Part shown: piece after piece, positions 25,303 through 38,400 of the stretch
Position numbering within the stretch: the stretch's first letter is position 1
Layout: every line of letters begins with the position of its first letter
Assembly: GCF_027744825.2 (NCBI RefSeq)
Contig: NC_071345.1
Location: forward strand, 17,330,001-17,394,000
Length of the DNA stretch: 64,000 nt
Source of the DNA: Synchiropus splendidus
Taxonomy: Eukaryota > Chordata > Actinopteri > Syngnathiformes > Callionymidae
Direction: 5' to 3'
Translations under genes and position numbers: made by a program
The notes under the pieces: model-generated
Databases searched by the model: none
What the model saw: only the letters and a program-made list of their open reading frames with translations
Told to the model about the DNA's origin: nothing

Positions 25303-27400
25303 GTAAGTATTTAGACATACCAACCCTAATTCATCTGTGATTCCCGACAGTAGCGGCATGAATCGATGTTCTGTTTAATTATCCGGTTTAATCCAGATTT
25401 GCTTCTGACTGACACGCTTCTAATGAGCATAGCTCAGTCTGGTTTTATATCAGGAATACCACAGCGTGTCTCTTGACTGTTCTAATATGCTCGTGTTATC
25501 ATTTCTCCTGACAAACCACAGGGAGGATAAGTGAGTATGCTCTGGAAATGAAACTTCTGTCCATTGTGGTGTTTTTAAAATGAAGAAATGGAATCAAGGA
25601 CAAGTCTTTAATGGACTTGTTCTGGATGCATTTCGACCGTAAATTCATTTATTCATTTATTTTAAATTAAAACTATTTTAATCATGATCCTTGACAAAAG
25701 CTTTTGTGATAATTAAGTAAACTTTTATTTTTAAAAAAGGCATTTAAATTGAAAAATATAGTTTTATATTTTTATGCTTTTCATTTGGAATTGATTTACA
25801 TCATACTGAAACATCATATCAAAGCACATTTGATCATCACATGATCAAACTAGACACAGTTTATGAAGCTTTTTCCAAAATAACAGTGTGTTATTCTGCC
25901 AACAATAGAAGTGTTTTATGGTGTGCGTGTCTTGTTTTCCGACTCATTTTATCAGCTCCAGCTTTGACAAAGCCAGCAAATCCATTTCAATTTTATTCAT
26001 TGATGCTGTGTCACTGAAAGAAAACGCTTTGCTAAAGTGGAGCTGGGTTTCTGTGACCCAGAGGGGCAGATCAGATCCATTAATCACAGATGTTTACCAG
26101 TTTAAATTGTTGTAATTTGCTGCCTGCGTGCGATAGCAAGCCCATCCATTTAGCTCCCATCTCAACGTCAGCCATTGCTGTTCAGCGTAGACGTGATTTC
26201 ACTTTACCTTATTGTTTATCTTTGTCTCTGCAGGTCGCCCACCAAGGTAAGACTCATTTCTGATTAAAGCCTTTAATGCTGCTTGAGATAAGAGGGCAGT
26301 GAAAATACCACTTTGGTCAGGGTTTATCATAAACAGGTTGATTCATTTATTCATGTGATTGTGCTGTTAACAAGCGTTTATATCTGCAGCAAGAAACAGC
26401 AGCTAATAACAGCACATCACCTGCTGCTGCTGCGGCGGCGCCGCCCCCAAAACCCACTGCCCCTGCTCGTCCCGGGCCTCCTGCCAAACCCCCACCGCCG
26501 TCTATCACACCCACAGCACCAGCGCCAGCCATTGCTGCCAGCAAGTACGGAAAACACCCACTGGGTCAAAGACACTTGATGATATCAGATTTAGAATGCC
26601 CATATTGTAACCGTTTCATTTGTGCTGTTTTCGTATCCAGTGCTCTTGATGATGGATTCTTGTTAGATTTGGACCCCATTTCTTCAGCAGGGGGCGCAGC
26701 AGCGTCATCATCCACAACTGGATGGGGAGGTAAGAGAAATATCATATATGTGGGCATTCCTTAACATCAGCTCAGGAAACCTGTACTATTATTCCATACT
26801 TGCCGTGGAAGTACAAGTAACCAATTTGAATGAATAATTCACCAGATGAAATTAACTTTGCATCATCTCATAAGGTGTTAACCTTTTTAACAATTGTTTT
26901 TGAAGAATAAAGCAATGGGCATTCCCACCAGGTGAAATAAATTAAAAAAAATGTAAAAAGTCACCAATAATACACATATTTATATATATTTTATAAATTA
27001 ATGAAGCACTGGGTGTGCAGAATGTCAGTACTGTTGTGAAATAAATACCTGATCTGAAGGGAAACGCTTCATGTCAATTGCAATGAAATAACTTAATTTG
27101 ACTTGTTTCGAATGAATGTTCCGATCGAGTGGGGTTCATTGTGCCGATCACTGATAAGTGCGACATCCGTGTACACACTGGATTCATTTGTCGCTCCGTG
27201 CTCTCACTCAGCATGTTTACTCCACATAACATGGCCAGTAAATCCATTGTGAATGGCGATGCGTGCATGCATGCTCCATTTCTTCGCTTCCGTAGTGATG
27301 GTATTTCTTCCTGGTGCCAATTCACCTGATTTCAGGTCGACATTGCTTTTTATACTTCATTAATCATGTAAATGTTAGGACAAAGTTAAGTGCCCCCTTA

Positions 27401-27432
<32 letters not shown>

Positions 27433-30400
27433 CTGAATGGTGTGTGCCCTGTGATGGACTGGCGATCTGTCCAGGGTGTATTCCCGCGTCTTGCCCAATG
27501 ACTGCTGGGATAGGCACTTAACAGGACTTAGTGGTGGTTAACAGACAATGTATGTGTGTATGTATGTATGTATTAACAATAAATGAATGACAGCAATCAG
27601 CGTTTTACTAATGCGGAATCCTTTTTCCCTATAAATAATTGTGTTTTTAATAGTGTTTTTCCTAGCGAGGATGGGCTTCCATAAAATTTGAAAAACATTG
27701 TAAGCTAGGTTTTGTTTCGAGTGTTTTATTTAGATTTTTTAGTAAACTAAAATTATTCTTCTCTTTTTTTTTCCATTTTTTCCAGATCTTTTGGCTGACG
27801 GTGAGTCCCTGCCTTAGTCAAAACAGAAAAGAGTTGGTGAACCTTTAAAAAAATAAAAGTCCCTTACTTATGAATGTATTGTAGATTGTGTAGATTTCTG
27901 GGCAGTACTTTGGATGAGGGAATGTATACTGTAACGTGATATTTCATTTTTGAATCTAAAGCAATAGACTGACAAGATACACTTTTCTTAATGAGATTAT
28001 TCCCGGTTGACTGACTTGATCAATATGTCAATGAAACTTCTCCTCACCTACTACTCCCTAACACTGGCCTTTAAAAAGGTGTTTTCCCATCTAGATACAT
28101 TATAGCACAGCACTCATTATAGCACAGCAGTCTCTCATTTCTCTCCTATATTTGATTTCATGATTTATGAACTTCTCTATAAGCAGCTCCGGCTACCAAT
28201 GGCAAAGTGGCACCAGCACCTGCGGCTGCTGCGTCCGCTGTTGCCCCTCCAGCTGCAGCTCCCGCCTCCGCTCCTGCAGTTGCTGCACCTATTGCCGTTG
28301 CCGCTGCTGCTGCTGCAGCTACATCAACTCCCGCCTCTTTGCCTGTTGCCGCTGCTTCCATCAACTCAGCCACAGACATCGACCTCTTCGGAGGTCAGTG
28401 TGTTCAGGAGACAGTTGAGAAGTTCATTTCTCCTCTCCAAAAAATGCAGTCAGTGTCTACCATGTCTAGTTAATAATAATTTTAAATATACTCCCAACTA
28501 TAATACTTCAGTGATTATTATCCTACTGTGAAACAAATTAAGTTTGCATCATATACATGCTCCCTTGTCAAAGAGAGAATTTACCTTCCCCATCTCCGAA
28601 CTTGACATTTTCCCTCTTGTCACAAAGTTTATATTAACTTGTGACAACTTGCTTCATTCCACAAACCCTGCACAGGCAGTGCACTCATCGAATGCAGCAT
28701 TATGCAGCCCTTCAAAATAAAAGACCCGGGCTGCATATTTCTTGTATTCTCGCTTTTCTCTTCCCTGATGCTGACCTCTTTTGTTTCTTTGTCCATTCCA
28801 TCTGTTTGTTTTCTCATCGTTTGTCCTGGACATTTTTCTTTTGGTGTCTGGCTGTGTCGTGTCCCTGGGTGTCGTGTGTTGCCTTTGGGCTGTTTTTGTC
28901 TGAAATGCCATAGATGCGTTTGCACCTTCTCCAGGAGACGGTCCTGCCGTGGCCGCTGGTCCAGCTACAGATGCCTTTGGTGAATCTGGTGGGTGACAAA
29001 ACAGCCTTGTGTGAGAGGATGAGTGCTCGAAGTGTGTGGTTGGTCCTTTACAGCTGCTCTAATCCTTACTCTGCTACTTTTGCACCCATGAGGAGACAGT
29101 AGAGCAACCTGAGGTCTACTGTGTCACCCCAAATCCCGCTCTAACATCCAGTCATGGACACTCTCCTCCTTCATCTAATACTCTTACCCTTAATACTCAT
29201 TGGGCACTTCAATAAAACCATTTTTCTTTCTTATTTGACCAATGCTTATCATCAGAAGATTCAAACCTCTTCACTTCGCTTAAAATGTGTTTGCTATGGG
29301 AAACTTTAAAAATAACAGAAAGATTCGGAAGCTGACCCACCACACTGCTCCACTGTGTATCCTGTTATTAACAGCTTCTCCACTACTATACTCTCCAGTT
29401 TTAACCATGCCCCACAGCACATTACTCCCTAATACTGTGCAAAATATTCCTTTTATATCTTTATCCACAGAATACTCCAACACAATGGATGCTACTAGAC
29501 AAGCACAAGCAAACATCCAGCTATATTCCTTGTATTCCCACTATATTTAACTTAGCTGAAAATCACTCTACTTTACTTTTTGTTTCTTATTGTGTTGTGC
29601 TAGTGCTCCACAATGATCCACCATAATTATTTGCAAATACAGTTCTTTAACTGCTGCACTGTTCTTGCTTGTGATAATACATAAGTTTATTACTAAACAT
29701 TTTCAGCGACACTGAATCACAAACTTAATAGTAGCCGGAAAAACACTGAGAGACTGCAGACCTGCTCTATATTGTAATGCTTTCCATGCAGTACTACTGC
29801 TATATGTTTTATCTGGATGATTTAATGCCTTTTTTAGCATTTGAAATGTCAATGATCACTATCAACTCAATGGGATGGTAGCATTCCAGAACTCACTCAC
29901 GCAACATACACAGTAGGAGAGAGAAAAGGCGAAGTGGATCCAGCTCATGATCCAGAACACCGCCAAATGTCAATGGTTTGTCCTATTATTCACATTTCCC
30001 CTCAAAATGAAGTCCATTTCTCTATTTTGCTAACAGGCTGCTAAACGGCAGCAATTATACAACATCCTTTGTGGCGGAACTGTTCTGCACTGTATCGTCT
30101 TGATACACATCTAAAACATAACATTAGATATTCAAATTCAAATCTAAGTTTCAGTGACATGCCTATTTAAAGCCTTGGAGACTTGTGTGTGGAGATGAAA
30201 TCAATGCGTGTGATTGATTTACTGTCATTAGAACTAACTCATTTTGACTCACAGATATGCTCTACTGGTGTTCTAACATTCATCTACCCTTCACCCCTCT
30301 TCTCTCATAATACCCTGCTAACCTTCAACATCACTTCCCGCTGCTCCCACCGAAGACCCTTTTGCAACGACCGAGGGAAGTGCAGACATTGCGCCTGAGA

Positions 30401-33400
30401 TGGACCTGTTCGCAATGAGACCCGCTGAATCCAGCGCCACAGCCATCACCCCTCCATCCTCTAGTGAGGCGCCGACCATCGTCGCCCCCATCGCAGCCCC
30501 CACCCCTTCTTCCTCCTCCACCACCACCACTACTACTGACACCACCACCACAGAGTCTGCAGCCGCGCCGACTCTAGATCTCTTTGGTGGTAAAGTCTGC
30601 TTGCTCTCATTCTGCTTCTCTGTGCATTGTTATGCATTATGATGATGATTGTGCTGCTGCTGATATGAGGATGTTGATGGTTGCATTAATAGCTTCCACA
30701 GCCCCTACATTTTAAATTTATCTGATAACTTCCATCATACCTTTCCTGACAAGTCAAGCAGGTTTACCGCCTCCGAAAGATCAAGCATAACACCACATAA
30801 AACACAGTTCATGCGCATAAATTACAAGATTCAAAATCCTGTTTTTATCAGTAACCAACTCCGATTTTTGTTATTCCGCAGAGGCGGCTCAACCTGCTTT
30901 GATTTCTGACTCAATACTAACAGATGGACTGTTTAAGTAAAGAAACTTTTTAGACACGTGCTTGTTAAATGCTGATCATGTTTTATGCACTTTAAATACT
31001 GAGTATTGCTCATTTCCACTACTGTTTTCCCCCACAAACATAAAGTGCAGGTTGCACATTTTAGGGCATAATGCTCTACTTTCTATTATGAAATGACTGA
31101 TTGTTTTAGTATTGAGAGACGGCAGCATTGTCATGTTACCATGACACCAATTTTATTACATGAATGGAAACACTTAAAAACTTTTTTTTGCCCTGAAATC
31201 CTTGAATGATTTTGTGTTGCCAAGTCTGAACAATAACCCTTTAGATTGGCTACGTTTTTGTGGTGGTACGGTTGAAACTGAACCTAAACTTATTTGCCGT
31301 ACAAAGCTGAGCAATACTCTCCGCAAGTGTCTTCCACACTTTAATGAGCAAGCTATGCGCTCACACTGCTTTCCTCCATCTCTCTTCTTGACTCATCACT
31401 TAGTTTGCACTGGACTTGAAATCTGAATGTACATCTGATTGTGTGTCCCTGTTCATAGATATGTTTCAATCAATGCCTGAGCAAAGCCCTACCACTGAAT
31501 CCAAAGCTGCTACCACTCCTAGCGTAGACCTTTTTGGTGCAGGTACAGGAGTTGATGTCCATTTCTCTGTGTGTGGAACCTCTCCATCACTTCTGGTTTC
31601 CATACGTCCACTCCTGTCTGTCTAACTGTTTCCTCCCCCCTCCTCACACGTATTGGTTTGTCCCCCATAGTGGTATGAGATCTGTGCATGCGACCCTCCA
31701 GTCTGGATCCTGGACTGTCCTTGTGGCTGCTTTATACCTCTTCAATGCCGTGCTAACACTTTTTTTTGCTCCCCCGACCTCCACGGTTTCCTTCTTTCTG
31801 CTTTTTGCTTGCGTCTGTAAATTAGACCTTCCTGCTGTTTCACGCGGGCCCTCTCCTTTGCCCGAGCCGGCTCCGGCTGGAGACATCGTGACAGGTGAGA
31901 TGAGCTTCTCTGCTTCACTTTCTTCCCCTCCTGACCTCATGAGGAGTGTAGCAGGTCTCCACTGGTCATGAAGTGTCTGCATGCAAGTGCGCACCAGTCC
32001 TCACCTGCGGATCGTTGCACGCCTTCAGCTCTCTCAGTAGACATGCAAACTAACAGGCCTCTCTTGGCTCTCTTAACCAGACAAATGCATGGTGGTAAAA
32101 TAAAGCCTCACTTTTTGACTCAAACTTCCACAATCTTGCTTCTCATCTATTCTATTTAGACTCATATTCCTCTCCTGCTGCTGCTGCGACTGGTTCTTCT
32201 CCTGAAGCTCCTGCTGACGCTCCTGCTGCTGGATCTCCAGCTCCAGAGGCTTCATCTCCCCCAAAAGCAGAAGCAGAACCAGTCATTGATCTGCTGGGTA
32301 CTGAACTTTGTGAAATATAGCCATTCTATGATTCTATTTTTTTGCCTAAGTTTACATTTCATCCTCTCCTCCTTTGTGTGGTCACTTCTTTTTCAGTGGT
32401 TCCAGGTTGCCAGGTGATTGGATCTTGTAATAGATTGGACTATTTATGAATGTAGCTTAGCAGTAGTTACAGATAGCTGACACTCTAAGTCCCCCCTGCT
32501 CCCTTTTAACTTTGAATTTATTCTCCAGATATTGTCTTTTATGCTCTTCTCCGCTCAGTAGCATAGACGTACTACAAGAGCATTTAAGAACTTCTGGAAG
32601 GTTGGTGAGCAGGTGACCTAGTTGTTTCAATCCACAAACTGTCTCTGGCTCTAGAAGGCACAATTTTTTTAATTTAAATGTATTTTAAAAAATCTGGATT
32701 TGACGGAAATACATGTTATTTATTTTTCATATGTTGACTGGTCATGTTCCGTCCCTTCCCAGATCATCGACCATGATGTGACATTTACCCTTTGCTGTTG
32801 TCATGTGTAGTCCACTTCTAACCCCTTTGTACCTTCCATGCTGCCTTCTGGACCCTGCAGACTCCTTCGGTGGCCCTGTGGAACAGACACAAAGTTCTGC
32901 CCCAGGAGGACCGGGAGATGACCTGCTGGGAGGTAAATGGAGGTCTTGGCTGTGCCAGTCTGAATGGATCAATGGGAGACCATTATGCTCATTGAAAGCA
33001 ATTAGAAAGATGCACTTGGAAGTAAGGAGCAAGTCATCTTGGCCTGAGCAGTGGGTTTTCAGTATGGGACAAATGACTCATCAAATGGTCAAATGGAAAT
33101 GTAAAAGCTTTTTGTCCACAATGTCTTTTGCTCCTGTCCCTGGTTATCCTTCACAAAGTTCCTTACCGTGTGTGGATTAAGAGTAGTGGTCTGCAGTGGT
33201 ACAGTCATGCAAAGCCTGGGCCTGATGCAACAGTCTGAGCCTCTGGTGGGGACAGTCTGGATAGTACATTGACGATACACTTACAAGTCTATTTTATTCA
33301 TTTTTTTCTTATTCACGGCTATCAGCTTATTGTAGATACATATGTATCATGAGTAATATAAAAGCCCTTTAAAACTTTATTTAAGTGTTGTTTAACAATG

Positions 33401-35454
33401 GAAACATAAGAATCCCCACATGAAACTGCATAGCCGAATGTTATTAGAAGGTGGCAGCCGTAATACACATACTGTCGCAGCCTAGCTAGGTGCAGTTTAA
33501 TGCCTTTGTGTTTAAACACGTAGTATACAGCTCTTGTAAGGAGCATGACTGTCAATAGATGACATTTTGTACAACAAACTACTCTATAGAACTCAATAGA
33601 AGAATGAAGTAGGGATGGAAGTGCCACCAAGTTCACAAAGAAGACAATAGGGAATGAGCCAGGCTTGCAAAGTTCAAAGGTCATCCCCACTACTCTACAG
33701 TCACTGGACTACTGAGCAATGTGTTGTATTAATTAGTGTATCCACCCATCAAAAATCACTCTCTGCTTCTTTCTTAAATAATGAAAACATCATTAACCCT
33801 AACCCAGCTATGCGATGGAAACGCCTGTCTATCAATTTCTCCTGCATTTGTTCCCCAAATGGATCTATAAACCGCATGAGACTGTGGCAGGTTATTCTTC
33901 TGCTGCCAGCTTTTCATCTGCTGTGACCACTGCAGACCAGATTTTTGAGATGCTCCAACTCATCACAATAGATTCTGTGCCATCAAAGTACTCTACCTTT
34001 TAATTCCTGCTTTTAACCTTGTGATGTACAGAGTCAAGCACTGACTGAAAAAAAACTTGTTGATCTTGGCTCTCTTTGGTTACCATGTTGAGTCTTGATA
34101 TCTACTCAGATATTTTTGTGATTATTCACAGGTTTAATGTCGCCCACCCTGGCGCCTACCGCCGCCACGGCACTGGCTCCGGCACAAGTGCAGAATGATC
34201 TTCTGGAATCAGGCTTTGACACTCTTGGCTCTCTACCATCGCCAACGCCCCCAGTACCTGCTGCAGTTCCGGTGGTACCACTGGCACCAGTCACTGCAGC
34301 AGCACCAGAGCCAGCAGCTGTGGCAGCAGCTCCCTCTGGTGGATTCGATGCATCAAGTAAGAGGATGCTTCAGATTTTCATCGACTGTCTCAGGATTGTT
34401 TTAGGAGTCTGTTTAGCGCGGTTAAAAGTTGATGTAGGTTGCGTGGTGGAGCCTGGTCGTTGTATCTCCAGGAGCAGTGTGATGCTGCTGCTGATGTTCG
34501 TGCTGAGAGCTTGACTTGTGCACGACTGACACACGCTGACACGCTGCTGTCCTCCTTCTTACGTAACACTCTTGTTCCTGCTTAACTGCTCTGCACTGCT
34601 TTCTCTCTCACTGCAATTTGTTCTCTTGCTCTTCACCCCTGAATCACTCACTCACGTTTACACAACTGACACTTCTTTCTCTCTCTCTAATTTGGTTTCT
34701 GCTGCACATCTCCCACCCCCATGTTTCCTTCTTTCACACCCCCTTCCTCTTCTCTGGGTCATTGCTTGCTTCTTCTAATATGTACATGGTGAGTTCAAGC
34801 GCGTGGTAAATGACAGCATGTGCAGTTCAGACTATTCTCTCCAGTTTTTTAGGATGTTTCAGGGCTGCATGTTGAAACTGGCTTTCTCCTGCATGAGGCA
34901 ATAACTGCACTGTCCTCCCAACCACTGATTTTTAGCCACGTGTCATCACTGTTGCGTGCTCATTTTAGATTCCCACAATGTTGAATATAATGACACATAT
35001 TTATCAATATTTAGATCGATGACTGAACAGCAAGGAAATTAAGGGGATTACATGGGACAGACCAGCCATTTTAATACATCCTTATTATGTAAGACATATG
35101 ACATAAAAATAAAAGTATTTTTTCACCAAAAAGAGCAAATAATTCCAGCTAAATTGTGTGGGAACTTATTGATTCTGCAAGGGTTTGAGTGATCATCATC
35201 AGCTGCTTGTGACACTCAACAAAACAGAGTCTTTGGACTCGAAGGGTGGTTTGTGAAACTGCAGGACAGGCTTAAAAATCGTGTTTTTAACTTAAAATGT
35301 TTTATTTACTGAGTTTAAAGAGGTATACTGTGATATCTTGGGATCATTTAAAGAATAAAATTCATGAATATATGTGTGAAATGTGTGTGTGAAAGTGGGT
35401 GTAATGATTCATGGGAGGCAGAATCCAAGTGCGAGGGGGGGAAATAATAAATAA

Positions 35455-35485
<31 letters not shown>

Positions 35486-38400
35486 TAAACAAGGAGTCCA
35501 AATCTCAGAAAGATCTGAAAAGCCAACATGAATCCAAACAGGAACCAAGGTGTAACAAATGGGGGAGGGGAGGAAGTGAAAGAAAAAGACAAGTGGTGAT
35601 CACGACTCACACACTGCGCATAAAAAGCTAATGGCAGACAGCAGAGAAAGCAGCAGAATGAAGAACAAGAACGGAGGCTGAACTTTCTCAGAGAAGCAAT
35701 GATGATCTGGCACATGTTGCTGGAAGCCACGAGGTCTTGACGGCCACAGAAGCTCAGGTGCTGGTCGATCAGCAGATTGTGTGCAGCTGTGTTCCCCAGC
35801 AACACGTGCGGCAGGTCTGTGAAGCTCACTGAGAGACAGGAACAGGATGCAAGCCAACAAAATAAAACCAATATAAAATCAGGATATGACAGCGGGACTC
35901 TCTGAACATGGTTGAAATTGTCCATCAAAATGACAAGACAGTGAAAGATATCTTATCACAATAACATTGAAACATGTCACTTACCACAATTCTTCAGACT
36001 GTTTTGATCCCTTTAAAAGCAGGTTGACACGTTTGCTCACATTTTTGAGAGCTTGCGAATTGGGCTCAACACATCATTATGTAACATTCCACAACAAGTG
36101 CTGACTATGTGTTTTTGCTTCGCAGCAACAAGTCAAATGAAATCGGATACCAGTTGAGTACCAGTTCTCATCGGTCAGAGTTTTCATTGAGAAAAACTGT
36201 TCAGGGATCAGTTACGTTTATTTAGCCTGTAGCTAATGCAGCCGCCGATGCGTCTTTTAAGATGGAATCGTTCAAAATGTGGGTGACACCTGGTTAAAAG
36301 CAGTTTCTCACTTGAACGGAACTATGATTTTTAAAAGACAAATCCGTTCTGTTTTTTTTCCCTTTATAATTAAGTATCTTGCGCATGTTAAGTGCAGTTG
36401 GTGACCGGCGCAGGCCGTGTTGTTCCCTGTCACCTCGCCTGGTTTTCACCTGCCCCACTGCCTGCGTATAAACATTATGCATTGATGACAATATAATGTC
36501 TAAGTTCCCTCTATTCCCACCCCTTTGCTTCAGTGTTTGACGGACTAGGCGACTTGCTGATGCCGGCGGTGACGCCCCAGAGCTCTGGCGGCAGCACAGG
36601 CGGGAGTGCAGCAGGCAGCATGGGCACTCCGGTGGCTGTAGAGAGCGTCACTGCGGCGCCCCCTCCCACCCCGCCCCCCACCAAAACTGTCGGGGGAGAT
36701 CTGGACTCGTCGCTGGCTAACCTGGTCGGAGGTAGACTGCAGTTATTGTGCAACATCCCATCAGCAAACGTTGTGGCCAGAAACTTTAACGCATCTTTCA
36801 TCTGCATCTTTTGGTTTCAGATCTGGGAGTGAAGAAAAAGTAAGTTCACAGATGAGGACAGTACAGTCGTCCTCTTTATATACGTTAATGTCACAGGAGT
36901 CTTGACCAAGATGTGATGTCTTCTTAAAACTTTTTTTTTGGTATAATTATTGTTTTATGTATCAAAGTTGGAATTATAAAACACATCTGAGAAAAACAAT
37001 GGTGAAAGAACACAAATAACTAAAATCATGAAGCAAAACAAGTTACTTTATCTATTTTGCATACGTGTAAATACATTAAGGAAAATGCAACATTTAAAAC
37101 AAAACAAAGAGGTTGGATAAAGAGAAGTTGACATCACGGTCATTCTGACATGCAGTGTTTGGATAAAATAATGGAAACACCTTAAAACTTTTTTAGCTTT
37201 AAGGTGTTTGCATTATTTTGTCCAACCCCTGTGGTACACACAATATACAGTAGTAGAGTAGCCTTATACTGACGGAAATCTAATTTTTGGAACAAGTCAT
37301 GAGATGTTTTGCAACCAGGAAGTTGATTATACAATTTCTCATTTCATCTCAGAGACCCCCTGAGTGAGAGGAAGTTGACAGGAGGTGCCAACTGGACCCC
37401 TCAAGTGGCCCCAACCAGCTGGGCAACACCAGGAGCCCCCATGGTAAATTAAGGGAATGTGTTGCTGTTTGTCAATGGAGCCATGCTGGATGCCTGTGGT
37501 CGTGACTTGTTTTTTTTTTTTCATTCTCTCTAGTCTGGAGCAGCACCTGGAGCGCCGGGAGCAGCGCCCCCTGGTGGACCAATGGTAGCCCCAATGAGCG
37601 CACAGCCAGGATTCACCATGGTGAGTTATTCGTCACAGCTGTGATGATGATGACTATTATTTTTATTTCAAATGACATGCTTTTTCCAGGCTGCTGCTGG
37701 AGGACCTGGCGCCCCCATGATGCCGCCCATGATGGGGCAGCCAATGATGGGTCAGCCCATGATGAGACCACCATTTGCTGGAGCTGCACCCGGAGCTGCT
37801 GCCCCTGGAGCGCCGGTAACAACATACCTGCATTTTAGTTTTAAATATCAAGGGTTACTCATCCTGTAGATTTTCTTGTCACAAAACTGTATTTGTAAAA
37901 TAATAAAATCACACTCGGAAGAGCATCTTGGCTACAGCAAAATTAAAAATCCAAAATAAATGAATCATAATAATACATTAAAATGTTTTAATGCATATTC
38001 TACAGTAATGAAATAACATTATGGTATAAGTAATAATGTTGCACTAATAAAAATACATTAATATAAAGGTATAAATTGGTTCAATAAATGCATACTTTAC
38101 TGTTACTTCACTGTTCCATTCATTGTACTACTAAAACAGTGAATATTTGTCTGGTTTTTGGGGTACCATGCATTTTTATTTATGCATTTTTATTTATATT
38201 TTAAGAGTTTTATTTTCCAAATTATGTATTTATTATTAAATCACTTATTTTTAAATGAATAAAAAGTATTGATCAAGATAACTTTCAATGCATTTAACTG
38301 ATTTATTCAATTCTTGATTTTTTTCTGATTGTTTGGGCAAAAACTCATTTTCTATATGTCCCTTAAAAAAATGAGTTTTTCCTCAAATTAAGGTTTTCTC

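Noticed and set aside
28158..28531. Leucine-, cysteine- and alanine-rich open frames on both strands
   Set aside because: They are other-frame readings of the alanine/proline-rich snap91 exon 15.
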